Under the pieces are notes generated by a model, which saw only the letters and a list, made by a program, of their open reading frames with translations, searched no databases and was not told the DNA's origin. From DAOTYX01 sp034434635 (GTDB lineage: Bacteria > Chloroflexota > Anaerolineae > B4-G1 > DUEL01), in the NCBI GenBank assembly GCA_034434635.1, contig DAOTYX010000064.1, forward strand, positions 1 through 29,679: DNA of 29,679 nucleotides, given 5' to 3'. The position numbers were made by a program, and so were the translations under genes. Positions 1 through 7,808 of the stretch are shown here, piece after piece (the stretch's first letter is position 1; each line of letters opens with the position of its first letter).

Positions 1-108
1 GGGGAGATGATCGTTCTGACCCAGGTCGGCTACGAGCGAGTGTCGCGAGAGCGGATAAACCCAGCGGAGACCACCGGTGCCACTCTGGTTACAGGCCGTC
101 ACCAATGA
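1..108 (+). CDS. Possible C-terminal end of an unidentified protein (partial)
   Basis: Frame 1 is open from the window edge to a TGA at 106-108, giving about 35 residues that start GEMIVLTQVG. The stretch has an ordinary protein composition, but it is too short to recognise. It would overlap the next gene's GTG start by about 30 bases. Frame 3 is also open here, so the choice of frame is uncertain. No function can be given. Confidence 0.3.
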   Translation, partial: GEMIVLTQVGYERVSRERINPAETTGATLVTGRHQ

Positions 109-742
109 ACTGGGCAGGCTGAACGCTGGCTACTATGCTGTCACCGCGCTGATGGCCATCCTTTGGGCCGCCAGTGAGGTGATCATCGGCTCCCCCGAGC
201 AGCCGATGCGGGCGCTCCGCACACGCGGAGCCGCGGTGTTGATGCTGATCAACGCCCTTTTCGCCTGCCTGGCACTGGGAGCCGCGCTGGCCCTCATCCC
301 CGGATCGGCCTCCTTCTGGACCGCGCTGGGGGTAGGGCTGGCGTGGCAGTCTATGCTGCGCGGCGGCATCAACCTCCAGCCGCTGCCCCTCTCCCCAGGC
401 GCCGACAGCGAGGGCATGGGTGTCCCCCTCAACGAGCTCTACAAACGCCTGCAGGGCTTCTGCGTGGACCAGATCCGCCGCCAATTGGTGGAGGAGCGGG
501 TGGAACTGATAGAGCGGGCCATCGCCAGGCTCACCGTACCAGAACTGGCCCATATCGCCCGGCTGGTCACCGCCGCCCTGGGTAGCGGGTCCGCCGAGGC
601 GGAGCAGTACATCAACCGGCTCGAGAACGACCAGGACTACCCGGAAGAGCAGCGGGAGATCATGCTCATCTCGCTGATCCTGGACAAGGGGGGCGGGGAC
701 ATCCTGCACAGCCGGCTGAGAGAGAGACGCCGTCGCCGCTAG
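77..742 (+). CDS. Hypothetical membrane protein, 221 aa
   Basis: I do not recognise a family. The N-terminal part has two clear hydrophobic segments (about residues 17-37 and 51-74) and a weaker third (about 79-93). After these comes a soluble, charged, probably helical C-terminal half with many Glu, Arg and Leu residues, ending in an Arg-rich tail (RRRRR). This suggests a membrane-anchored protein with a cytoplasmic helical domain. The GTG at 77 is the first start in frame; it has no strong Shine-Dalgarno sequence and overlaps the presumed upstream frame, so translation may be coupled. An intrinsic terminator follows 34 bases after the stop, so this is the last gene of its transcript and is unrelated to the phosphotransferase downstream. 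Confidence 0.7.
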   Translation: MPLWLQAVTNELGRLNAGYYAVTALMAILWAASEVIIGSPEQPMRALRTRGAAVLMLINALFACLALGAALALIPGSASFWTALGVGLAWQSMLRGGINLQPLPLSPGADSEGMGVPLNELYKRLQGFCVDQIRRQLVEERVELIERAIARLTVPELAHIARLVTAALGSGSAEAEQYINRLENDQDYPEEQREIMLISLILDKGGGDILHSRLRERRRRR

Positions 743-775
743 TTCCCCACAGCAGCCAATACCTGATCGTGAAGC

Positions 776-812
776 AACCTCCCGCAGGCCCCGAGCCTGT
801 GGGAGGTTTTCT
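776..812 (+). terminator. Rho-independent terminator
   Basis: A 13-bp stem (776-788 with 796-808, one G-T wobble) with a 7-base loop is followed by a T tract at 807-810. It closes the transcript of the membrane protein upstream and separates it from the promoter at 839-847. Confidence 0.85.
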
Positions 813-838
813 GCACCGCTACCCGGCACCAGGGAGTG

Positions 839-847
839 TGGTATAAT
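839..847 (+). promoter_or_regulatory. Extended -10 promoter for the PPDK regulatory protein and mutS
   Basis: TGGTATAAT is a perfect TATAAT at 842-847 preceded by the TG of an extended -10. No good -35 lies 16-18 bases upstream, as is usual for extended -10 promoters. A start site near 854 would leave a leader of about 20 bases before the GTG at 873. Confidence 0.65.
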
Positions 848-872
848 CTCCCCAGCATCGCGAGGGAGGGCA

Positions 873-1685
873 GTGGCAGAGGAAGAGGCCGCCTACCACG
901 TCTTTGCCGTCTCCGACGGCAGCGGAGGCACCGCCGAGCGGGTCATCCGCGCCGCGCTGACTCAGTTCGGGTTGCCCGTCGAGGTGCATCGCTTCGGCGA
1001 GGTGCGCCATATCGAGCAGGTGCGCGAGATTCTGAACCATGCCGCTACCTACCGCGCCCTGATCGTCCATACCCTTGTCTCCTCTGAACTCCGCCAGGCG
1101 CTGTTCGACGAGGCCCGTCGGCGTCACGTCGAGACCCTCGACCTGATGGGGCCGCTCCTGGAGCGGCTGTCGGACCTGCTGAATACTGCCCCACTGGCCC
1201 AGCCAGGCATGTATGGGGCTGAGGAGTACGCCCGCCGTATCGAGGCAGTGGATTTTGCCTTCCGCCACGATGATGGACGAAACATTGAGGAGATCGAACA
1301 GGCGGAGATCGTGTTGGTGGGTGTCTCTCGCACCGGGAAGACTCCGCTGAGCATCTATCTGGCCTACCGGGGATGGCTGGTCGCCAACGTGCCCATCGTC
1401 AAGGGGTTGGAACCGCCAGCGATCCTCTTCCGCCTGCCGCGCGAGCGGGTCATCGGCCTCACCGTGGAGGCCGGGCGACTGGCGCAATTGCGGATGACGC
1501 GGGTGCGACGGATGGGAAACGCCGTTCCTGACTACGCCGCGCCAGAGAGTGTGCGCGAAGAGGTGCTCCAGGCGATGCGCATCTTCCGGCAGGCCGGATG
1601 GGAGATCGTCAATATGACCTCCAAACCGATTGAGGAAGCCACCGCCGAAATCGTCGCCCTGGTGGGCGGGCGGGCAACGGAGTGA
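873..1685 (+). CDS. Pyruvate, phosphate dikinase / PEP synthase regulatory protein (DUF299 family), 270 aa
   Basis: Proteins of this family are bifunctional serine/threonine kinases and Pi-dependent pyrophosphorylases. They switch PPDK or PEP synthase off (ADP-dependent phosphorylation) and on again, and so control PEP-pyruvate interconversion. The N terminus VFAVSDGSGGTAERV and the phosphate-binding loop GVSRTGKTPLS at about residues 149-159 are diagnostic; in most members the loop reads SRTSKTP, so a Gly replaces Ser here. The length of 270 residues is normal. The GTG start at 873 follows a GAGGGAGGG Shine-Dalgarno run at 862-870. mutS follows with its ATG 2 bases after the TGA, so the two are probably co-transcribed, with no obvious functional link. 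The dikinase itself is not in the window. Confidence 0.92.
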   Translation: MAEEEAAYHVFAVSDGSGGTAERVIRAALTQFGLPVEVHRFGEVRHIEQVREILNHAATYRALIVHTLVSSELRQALFDEARRRHVETLDLMGPLLERLSDLLNTAPLAQPGMYGAEEYARRIEAVDFAFRHDDGRNIEEIEQAEIVLVGVSRTGKTPLSIYLAYRGWLVANVPIVKGLEPPAILFRLPRERVIGLTVEAGRLAQLRMTRVRRMGNAVPDYAAPESVREEVLQAMRIFRQAGWEIVNMTSKPIEEATAEIVALVGGRATE

Positions 1686-1687
1686 GC

Positions 1688-4267
1688 ATGGACGTCACCC
1701 CCATCCGCAAGCAGTACCTCCAACTGAAGGCCCGTCACCCGGACGCCCTCCTCTTCTTCCGCCTGGGTGACTTCTATGAGACTTTCGACGCCGACGCGGA
1801 GGTGGCCGCACGGGAACTGGACCTGGTGCTGACCTCGCGACCGGTGGCCAAGGGGGTGCGCGTGCCGATGGCCGGTGTGCCCCACCAGGCCCTGGAGAAC
1901 TACATCGCCCGCCTGATCGAGAAGGGTTACCGCGTCGCTATCGCCGAACAGGTGGGCGAGGTCACCGGGCGCGGGCTGGTACACCGCGAGGTCACCCGTG
2001 TGGTCACCCCCGGCACGGTGGTGGAGCCGGCCCTGCTGGACGCCCGGCGGCCCAGTTATCTGGCCGCGCTGGTGATGGAGGACGGACAGGCCGGACTGGC
2101 CTACGCCGACATCACCACCGGCGAATTCGCCACCACGCAACTCGACGCGGAGGAGGTCGCCCGCGAACTGGCCCGCCTCCAGCCCCGCGAGTGCCTGGTC
2201 CCAGCCCCCCTCCAACCTCCAACTTCCAACCTCCAACCTCCAACCTCCAACCTCCACCTCACCCCCCTCCCCCCCTACCGCTTCGAGACCGGCGCGGCGC
2301 GACAGATGCTGCTCGACCACTTCGACGTACTCACCCTGGAAGGGTTCGGCTGCGAAGGGTTGCCACTGGCAATCCGTGCCGCAGGAGCCATCCTGCACTA
2401 CCTCACGGAGACCCAGCCGGCAGCGCTGACCCAACTGACCACCCTGCGTACCTACTCCACCGCCCAGTTCATGACGCTGGACCCGACGACGCGCCGCAAC
2501 CTGGAACTCACCGAGACGCTACGTGACCGCAAGGTACAGGGTTCGCTCCTGGGCGTGCTGGATCACACCCTCACGCCGATGGGCGGACGGTTGCTCCGCA
2601 CCCGCCTCTCCCAACCACTGCTGGACTGCGCCGCCATCGCCGCGCGGCTGGACCGCGTGGAACAGTTCGTGCGGGACGGCGTGCTGCGCGCGCGGGTGCG
2701 CGACACGCTGAAGGAGATGCCCGACCTGGAGCGGCTGACCAACCGCGTCGTCGGCGGGATTGCCACCCCGCGCGACCTGGCCGGCATCCACTCCGCACTC
2801 GAGGCCGTAGCACGCCTGGCCGATACCCCTCTCCCCCCTCCCACCTCCGCGGAAGAAGGGGATGTCATCCCTTGTCCGGAGGTGGCCGCGCTGATCGCTC
2901 AGGCGCTGGTAGACGAACCCCCCGCCAGTCTCTCTGCTGGTGGGTTGATCCGCCCCGGCTTCTCCGAGGAACTGGATGGCCTGCTGCGCTCGGTGCGCGA
3001 GGCCCGCGAATGGCTGGCCAGCCTGGAGCAGCGTGAGCGGGAACGCACCGGCATCCGCAATCTCAGGGTCTCTTTCAACAAGGTCTTCGGCTACTACATC
3101 GAGGTCACCAAGTCCAACCTGTCCGCCGTGCCTGCCGACTACATCCGCAAGCAGACGCTGGTCAATGCCGAACGGTTCATCACACCGGAACTCAAGGAGG
3201 TAGAGACCCTCATCCTCAACGCCGAAGAGCGACAGGTGGAGTTGGAGACGCGCCTGTTCCGCGAGGTCTGCGCTCAGGTGGCGAGCCGGGCCTCCAGCCT
3301 GTTGAGCGCCGCCGCCGCACTGGCCCGCATAGACGTGGCCGCTGCGCTGGCGGAGGTGGCCGTGCGTAACCGCTACGTCCGCCCGGAACTGAGCGACGAC
3401 ACGACGCTGGAGATCGTCGGTGGGCGGCATCCGGTGGTGGAGCAGCACCTGCGGGACGAGCCCTTCGTCCCCAACGACCTCCACCTGGATGACGAGCGCC
3501 GTATCCTGGTCATCACCGGACCGAACATGGCCGGCAAGTCGGTTTACATCCGCCAGAACGCCCTCATTGTGCTGATGGCGCAGATGGGGAGTTTCGTCCC
3601 CGCCGAGCGTGCCCGCGTCGGCGTGGTGGACCGGCTCTTCACCCGTATCGGCGCGCAGGACGAGGTGGCCGCGGGCCAGTCCACCTTTATGGTGGAAATG
3701 GTGGAGACGGCCAATATCCTCAACAACGCCACGCCGCGCAGCCTCCTGATCCTGGACGAGATCGGACGTGGCACCAGCACTTATGACGGGCTCTCCATCG
3801 CCTGGGCGGTGGTGGAGTACCTGCACAATCACCCGGAGCGCCGGGCGCGCACGCTTTTCGCCACCCACTATCACGAACTGATCGAACTGGCCGACCGCCT
3901 GCCGGCGGTACACAACGTCAACCTGGCCGTGGCAGAGGAAGGAGGACAGGTCGTCTTCCTGCATAAGGTCGTGCCCGGCGGGGCCGACCGCTCCTACGGC
4001 ATCCACGTGGCCCAGCTGGCCGGCGTGCCCCGCCCGGTGATCCACCGCGCCCAGGAGTTGCTGGAAGGGCTGGAGTCCGGCAAACTGCGCCCCGGCACCG
4101 CCACCCCGGAACCCTACCAGCCGGTGCTCTTCGCCGACGAGCATCCGGTGGTAGCGATGCTGCGCGAACTGGACATCTCGACGATGACGCCGCTGGAGGC
4201 GATCACCCGGCTGTACGAGTTGCAAAAGGCCGCTGGAGACCCGCCAAAGACAAAACGGAAGCGTTGA
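1688..4267 (+). CDS. mutS: DNA mismatch repair protein MutS, 859 aa
   Basis: MutS recognises mismatches and small loops and recruits MutL. The mismatch-reading Phe-X-Glu motif is at residues 29-31 (GDFYE), the Walker A motif GPNMAGKS at about 611-618, and the Walker B/signature region LILDEIGRGTST at about 686-698. Length is normal for MutS1. QPVLF near residue 811 resembles a sliding-clamp-binding motif. The ATG at 1688 is preferred over the GTG at 1682 because GGAG at 1679-1682 sits 5 bases before it. Unusual: a tract of TCCAACC heptamers (2211-2259) encodes a PPTSNLQ-type repeat at about residues 175-190, in what should be the connector domain. A second Pro-rich, low-complexity stretch (PLPPPTSAEEG) lies near residue 380. 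Both are probably surface loops. Confidence 0.97.
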   Translation: MDVTPIRKQYLQLKARHPDALLFFRLGDFYETFDADAEVAARELDLVLTSRPVAKGVRVPMAGVPHQALENYIARLIEKGYRVAIAEQVGEVTGRGLVHREVTRVVTPGTVVEPALLDARRPSYLAALVMEDGQAGLAYADITTGEFATTQLDAEEVARELARLQPRECLVPAPLQPPTSNLQPPTSNLHLTPLPPYRFETGAARQMLLDHFDVLTLEGFGCEGLPLAIRAAGAILHYLTETQPAALTQLTTLRTYSTAQFMTLDPTTRRNLELTETLRDRKVQGSLLGVLDHTLTPMGGRLLRTRLSQPLLDCAAIAARLDRVEQFVRDGVLRARVRDTLKEMPDLERLTNRVVGGIATPRDLAGIHSALEAVARLADTPLPPPTSAEEGDVIPCPEVAALIAQALVDEPPASLSAGGLIRPGFSEELDGLLRSVREAREWLASLEQRERERTGIRNLRVSFNKVFGYYIEVTKSNLSAVPADYIRKQTLVNAERFITPELKEVETLILNAEERQVELETRLFREVCAQVASRASSLLSAAAALARIDVAAALAEVAVRNRYVRPELSDDTTLEIVGGRHPVVEQHLRDEPFVPNDLHLDDERRILVITGPNMAGKSVYIRQNALIVLMAQMGSFVPAERARVGVVDRLFTRIGAQDEVAAGQSTFMVEMVETANILNNATPRSLLILDEIGRGTSTYDGLSIAWAVVEYLHNHPERRARTLFATHYHELIELADRLPAVHNVNLAVAEEGGQVVFLHKVVPGGADRSYGIHVAQLAGVPRPVIHRAQELLEGLESGKLRPGTATPEPYQPVLFADEHPVVAMLRELDISTMTPLEAITRLYELQKAAGDPPKTKRKR
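2211..2259 (+). repeat. Heptanucleotide tandem repeat inside mutS
   Basis: Seven consecutive 7-base units: TCCAACC, TCCAACT, then four TCCAACC, then a degenerate TCCACCT. Because 7 is not a multiple of 3, gain or loss of one or two units would shift the mutS frame; three units (21 bases) encode one PPTSNLQ-type heptapeptide and keep it. It resembles the short tandemly repeated repetitive (STRR) sequences described in cyanobacteria. Confidence 0.95.
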
Positions 4268-4285
4268 GCAAAAAAGGAGGTCGTT

Positions 4286-4801
4286 ATGAACCGCAGACAG
4301 AGAACCGGGCTGGCTTTCGGACTGCTCCTTATCCTGCTGGGGGCATGGTTCCTGGCCGCCCAACTGGTGCCAGGACTGCAGGAGTGGGCCAGAGTTGAGA
4401 TATCCTGGCCACTGATTCTCGTCGCTGTCGGCGTCTTCCTGCTCCTCCTGGGCCTGCTGGTCGGCGCGCCGGGGATGGCCGTCCCCGCCTGCATCGTCGG
4501 CGGCATCGGCGGCCTGCTCTACTGGCAGAACCTGACCGGCAACTGGGAAAGTTGGGCTTATGCCTGGACGCTGATCCCCGGCTTCATCGGCCTGGGCACG
4601 ATCCTGGCAGCCCTCCTGGGCGAAGGGGGACGGGGGACAGCTGCCAACGGCTTCTGGATGATCCTGACCAGCCTGATCCTGTTCGCCATCTTCGGCTCGC
4701 TCTTCGGCGGCCTGGAGGTTTTCGGCCCCTACTGGCCCGCCCTGCTGATCGTCCTGGGCGTGGCCATGCTCGTCCGCGCCCTGGTCCGACGCCGGGCGTG
4801 A
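4286..4801 (+). CDS. Small multi-span membrane protein, LiaI/DUF5668-like, 171 aa
   Basis: The protein is almost entirely hydrophobic, with about five to six predicted membrane segments and the pattern GLLLILLGAWFL...WPLILVAVGVFLLLLGLL seen in the membrane part of LiaI/LiaF-type envelope proteins. The ATG at 4286 has an excellent Shine-Dalgarno sequence (AAAGGAGG, 4274-4280). It lies 18 bases after mutS and 40 bases before a toastrack protein with the same type of N terminus, so the two are probably a functional pair in the envelope. The family call rests on topology and neighbourhood, not on a catalytic motif. Confidence 0.75.
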   Translation: MNRRQRTGLAFGLLLILLGAWFLAAQLVPGLQEWARVEISWPLILVAVGVFLLLLGLLVGAPGMAVPACIVGGIGGLLYWQNLTGNWESWAYAWTLIPGFIGLGTILAALLGEGGRGTAANGFWMILTSLILFAIFGSLFGGLEVFGPYWPALLIVLGVAMLVRALVRRRA

Positions 4802-4841
4802 CCCGCTGCCCCATTGCTGCCTGGAAAGGAGATACAATCCT

Positions 4842-5750
4842 ATGGAACAACCCCGTCGGAGACACCACGGGGGACTGGTCGGGCCGACCATCCTGATCGG
4901 CCTGGGCGTTCTGCTTCTCCTCAACACGTTGCACATCGTCTCCTGGAGCATCTGGGAGATGCTCCTGCGTCTGTGGCCGGTCCTGCTGATCGGCTGGGGG
5001 CTGGAACTACTCCTGGGCCGCCGCTCCATCTGGGGTTCGCTGCTGGCCGTGGTGCTGACCCTGGCCATCCTTGCCGGCGCCGCCTGGCTGATGGTCGGCC
5101 GCGTCGGCGGGGAACCCCTGCCGGGCGAGGAGGTTGCCCAGCCCAGCGGCCAGGCGACGGAGGCCACCGTCGTGCTGATGCCCGCCGTCGGCGAACTGCA
5201 CGTCAGTGCTGCGCCAGCTTCCTCACCGAACCTGCTGGAGGGGACGGTGCGCCCCCTCTACGGTGAGCAGGTGGTCCAGGATGTCGCGCAGGCTGGCGGC
5301 ACCCTGTCCGTAACCTTGCGCAGCACGGGCACATCCTTCATGCCCGCTGTGGGCGGCACAGGCGAGGGATGGAACCTGCAGTTGAACCCGAACCTGCCCC
5401 TGCGCCTCTCCACCGCTATGGGCGCGGGCTACTCCGAACTACGGCTGACCGGCCTGACACTGAAAGACCTGAACGTGAGCACGGGGATCGGAGAGACCAG
5501 AGTAATCCTACCCGCAGAAGGCCGCTTCCGCGCAGAGGTGGATGGCGCTATCGGCCAGATCACCATCGTCGTGCCAGCGGGATTGGGTGTGCGCGTCGTG
5601 CTGGACACCGCCCTCGTCAGTTGGGACACGCCTGCCGACTTCCGGTGCGAAGAGGACATCTGCACCTCCCCTGGCTACGAAGAGGCCACAAACCGCGTGG
5701 ACCTGGAGGTCGGCATGGCGATCGGCAGCGTCACCATTCAGATGGAATGA
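4842..5750 (+). CDS. LiaF-like membrane protein with C-terminal toastrack domain, 302 aa
   Basis: The N-terminal 95 residues carry three or so membrane helices (GPTILIGLGVLLLLNTL, LLRLWPVLLIGWGLELLLG, LLAVVLTLAILAGAAWLMV) of the DUF5668 type. The remainder is a Gly- and Val-rich beta-repeat domain (for example LNVSTGIGETRVILP, VDGAIGQITIVVPAG, LEVGMAIGSVTIQ) typical of the toastrack/LiaF C-terminal domain. In Firmicutes LiaF restrains a cell-envelope stress two-component system; here no LiaRS genes are adjacent, so the role is open. The ATG at 4842 has AAAGGAGAT upstream. The extracellular domain contains a Cys pair (CEEDIC) that could form a disulfide. Confidence 0.82.
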   Translation: MEQPRRRHHGGLVGPTILIGLGVLLLLNTLHIVSWSIWEMLLRLWPVLLIGWGLELLLGRRSIWGSLLAVVLTLAILAGAAWLMVGRVGGEPLPGEEVAQPSGQATEATVVLMPAVGELHVSAAPASSPNLLEGTVRPLYGEQVVQDVAQAGGTLSVTLRSTGTSFMPAVGGTGEGWNLQLNPNLPLRLSTAMGAGYSELRLTGLTLKDLNVSTGIGETRVILPAEGRFRAEVDGAIGQITIVVPAGLGVRVVLDTALVSWDTPADFRCEEDICTSPGYEEATNRVDLEVGMAIGSVTIQME

Positions 5751-5756
5751 GCCTCA

Positions 5757-5791
5757 CCCCCTGATCCCGCTCTCCCGAAGGGGCGTTTTTT
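5757..5791 (+). terminator. Weak candidate terminator after the LiaF-like gene
   Basis: A CCCC...GGGG stem (5757-5760 with 5780-5783) with a long loop precedes the T run at 5786-5791. The stem is short, so this is a modest candidate. Confidence 0.35.
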
Positions 5792-5796
5792 GGCCG

Positions 5797-5843
5797 CGAA
5801 TTGCACGAATGGCACGAATCATCCGAGGAATTCGTGCAATTCG
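5797..5843. repeat. Perfect 14-bp inverted repeat
   Basis: CGAATTGCACGAAT (5797-5810) is repeated in inverted form at 5830-5843 with a 19-base spacer that holds another partial copy (GGCACGAATC). It lies in the 5' region of the ThiF-like gene, upstream of its Shine-Dalgarno sequence. Its function is unknown; it resembles a dispersed intergenic repeat rather than a protein operator, and a related fragment (GGCCACGAATGGCAC) lies near 6883-6897. Confidence 0.75.
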
Positions 5844-5912
5844 TGGCAAAAGAGAGCGCGTTGTGAAAGACTCCGCGGTTTGCTGCAACGGTATCAGGTG
5901 AAGAGCAGGAAG

Positions 5913-6722
5913 ATGCTGACCGACCGCCAACGAGAACAGTTCGCCCGTAACCTGGTCCTGGAAGGGGTGGGCGAAGAGGGACAGGAACGGTTGGGACGGG
6001 CGCGCGTGCTGGTCGTCGGTCTGGGTGGGTTGGGGTCGCCAGCCTGCCTCTATCTGGCCGCGGCCGGGGTGGGCACGCTGGGCGTGGTGGACTACGACAC
6101 GGTGGCGCTTTCCAACCTCAACCGGCAGATCCTCCACCGCTTCGCCGATCTGGGGCGGGCGAAGACGGCGTCGGCTGAGGAACGGCTGCACGCGCTCAAC
6201 CCCGACCTGCGCGTGATCCCCTACCCGGAGCGGTTGACCCTCGAACGGGCGACAGCCCTGGCGGCGCAGTACGACCTGGTGGTGGAGTGCTCCGACACCT
6301 TCGAGACCAAGTTCCTGGTCAACGAGGCCTGCGTGCGCGCCGGGGTGCCGCTGGTGTGGGCCTCTGTGCTGGCCTGGGAGGGGCAGATGTCGGTGACGCT
6401 CCCGGGGCGCGGCCCCTGTTACCGCTGTCTCTTCCCGCCCACGCTGCGGCTCGAGGGCGCGCCAACGTCACGTGAGGTGGGCATCCTGGGCGCCGTCGCC
6501 GGCACCTTCGGCGCGCTGGAGGCGGTAGAGGCGGTGAAGCTGTTGTTGGGGATGGGACGGCCGCTGGTGGGACGGCTGCTGGTGTGGGACGGCCTGGCCG
6601 GCACGTTCGACGAGGTAGCCTTCGCGCCGCAACCCGGCTGCCCGGTCTGCGGGGGGCAATCCGCTCAAGACCCACCGCAACACCGCTCCGCCCGTACAGA
6701 CCCGCCGGGAGCGGGAGCGTAG
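5913..6722 (+). CDS. ThiF/MoeB/HesA-family adenylyltransferase, 269 aa
   Basis: This E1-like enzyme should adenylate the C-terminal glycine of a ubiquitin-like sulfur carrier (ThiS or MoaD type) for thiamin, molybdopterin or related thiolation. Visible: nucleotide loop GLGGLG (residues 36-41), Asp60, SNLNRQ (67-72), and two zinc CxxC pairs, C169/C172 and C243/C246. The position usually held by the conserved Cys (as in ThiF) is Ser186 (PTSREVGILG). No ThiS/MoaD gene is nearby, so the partner cannot be named. The ATG at 5913 is chosen for its AGCAGGA Shine-Dalgarno sequence and because family homology begins there. An upstream in-frame ATG at 5790 would add 41 residues read through the inverted repeat and is unlikely. 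The C terminus after the second CxxC is a short disordered tail. Confidence 0.9.
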   Translation: MLTDRQREQFARNLVLEGVGEEGQERLGRARVLVVGLGGLGSPACLYLAAAGVGTLGVVDYDTVALSNLNRQILHRFADLGRAKTASAEERLHALNPDLRVIPYPERLTLERATALAAQYDLVVECSDTFETKFLVNEACVRAGVPLVWASVLAWEGQMSVTLPGRGPCYRCLFPPTLRLEGAPTSREVGILGAVAGTFGALEAVEAVKLLLGMGRPLVGRLLVWDGLAGTFDEVAFAPQPGCPVCGGQSAQDPPQHRSARTDPPGAGA

Positions 6723-6900
6723 CGCCGCTGCGTCCCCACCGCCCGGCGACTGAAGTCGCGGCGTAACCGCCTACCCGCGCCGACCGAAGTCGCCCGCTTT
6801 GGGCCTTCAGCCAGTGGTCGGCCTGCGCCGACCGCTGTTTCCGCGTTACGCTCAAGCCTGCGGGAGGGCAGCAGTCACAAACCGGCCACGAATGGCACAA
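6723..6900. repeat. Intergenic cluster of short palindromes
   Basis: The convergent gap between the ThiF-like gene and adk holds several short inverted repeats: GCGACT/AGTCGC at 6746-6759, CGAC/GTCG at 6781-6792, and GGTCGGC/GCCGACC at 6816-6833. They resemble dispersed REP-like intergenic elements. No T-rich tail is seen, so no clear terminator is claimed, and no gene is seen. Confidence 0.5.
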
Positions 6901-6905
6901 GGGGG

Positions 6906-7565
6906 TCAGCAGGCCGCCGCGGCCAGCAGGTCAGCGGTGACCTGCTCGATGGACTGATCGCCGTTGATCTCCACCAGCAACCCCTGCCGACGGTAGTAGT
7001 CAACCAGCGGGCGCGTCTGCTGCTGGTACACCTCCAACCGCTTGCGCACCGTCTCCGGCCGGTCGTCATCCCGCTGGTAGAGTTCACCGCCGTCCTTGTC
7101 GCACACCCCCGGTTGTCGCGGGGGGTTGAAGCGGACGTGATAGGACTCCTCACAGAGGCGGCAGATGCGCCGCCCGCTGATGCGTTCCACCAATACCTCA
7201 TCGGGCACGGTGATGTACAACACACGGCAGAGGCGGTGCCCTTCGTCGGCCAGGGAGCGCTCCAGGGCCTCCGCCTGGCCGATGGTGCGCGGGAATCCAT
7301 CCAACAGCGCGCCACCCGCGCAATCGGGTTGCGCCAGGCGCCCCATCACCATCGCGATCGTGATCTGATCAGGCACCAGTTCGCCGCGCTCCATATACCT
7401 GCGCGCCTGGAGACCCAACTCTGTCTCCTGCTTGAGGTGCTCCCGAAAGAGGTCACCGCTGGCGACATGCGGCAGGCCGAGCGCGTCCTGCAACTTCGCC
7501 GCCTGCGTGCCCTTGCCTGATCCAGGCGGGCCAATCAAGACGATATACCTGGGTTCCGAATCCAT
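6906..7565 (-). CDS. adk: Adenylate kinase, 219 aa
   Basis: It catalyses ATP + AMP = 2 ADP in the cytoplasm. The P-loop GPPGSGKGT is at residues 12-20. The long LID carries a zinc site, C135-x2-C138-x16-C155-x2-D158; a Cys3-Asp variant is a known form. DGFPRT (89-94) is the AMP-binding signature. The ATG at 7565 has GGAGG 5-9 bases upstream; the frame extends further but homology starts here. In many bacteria adk sits between secY and map. Here those two genes are adjacent at 28194/28196 and adk stands alone with its own promoter. Confidence 0.97.
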   Translation of the reverse strand: MDSEPRYIVLIGPPGSGKGTQAAKLQDALGLPHVASGDLFREHLKQETELGLQARRYMERGELVPDQITIAMVMGRLAQPDCAGGALLDGFPRTIGQAEALERSLADEGHRLCRVLYITVPDEVLVERISGRRICRLCEESYHVRFNPPRQPGVCDKDGGELYQRDDDRPETVRKRLEVYQQQTRPLVDYYRRQGLLVEINGDQSIEQVTADLLAAAAC

Positions 7566-7594
7566 CGCGCCTCCACAATCCCTCGAGTGGGCAT

Positions 7595-7622
7595 AGTATA
7601 GGCCAACCTCCGCCAAAGTCAA
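7595..7622 (-). promoter_or_regulatory. Promoter of adk
   Basis: On the minus strand TTGACT (7617-7622) and TATACT (7595-7600) are 16 bases apart. The predicted start site near 7588 gives a leader of about 22 bases. Confidence 0.65.
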
Positions 7623-7774
7623 AGGGCATCCAGCGGGCCTCGGGCGCGAAGCCTGCCGCGAGCCTCCTTCGACCCGGCTCGCCATGCGCGCTCCACGCAG
7701 GGCGCCCCTGCAATGACGGGCGGAAGCGACGTCTCGAGCAGTTACGGCCCATCACCCAAGATCGGCAGCCCTAC

Positions 7775-7803
7775 TTGCACATTTCCCCAACTCGTGGTAT
7801 AGT
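7775..7803 (+). promoter_or_regulatory. Strong promoter of the 6S-like RNA
   Basis: TTGCAC (7775-7780), a 17-base spacer, and TATAGT (7798-7803) preceded by TG (extended -10). Transcription should start near 7810, at the base of the closing stem of the structured RNA. Confidence 0.75.
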
Positions 7804-7808
7804 ATCGT

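Noticed and set aside
2519..5167. 882-codon open frame on the minus strand opposite mutS and the first LiaF-like gene
   Set aside because: The plus strand encodes unmistakable MutS across most of it; the minus frame has no recognisable domain and is a side effect of high GC codon use.
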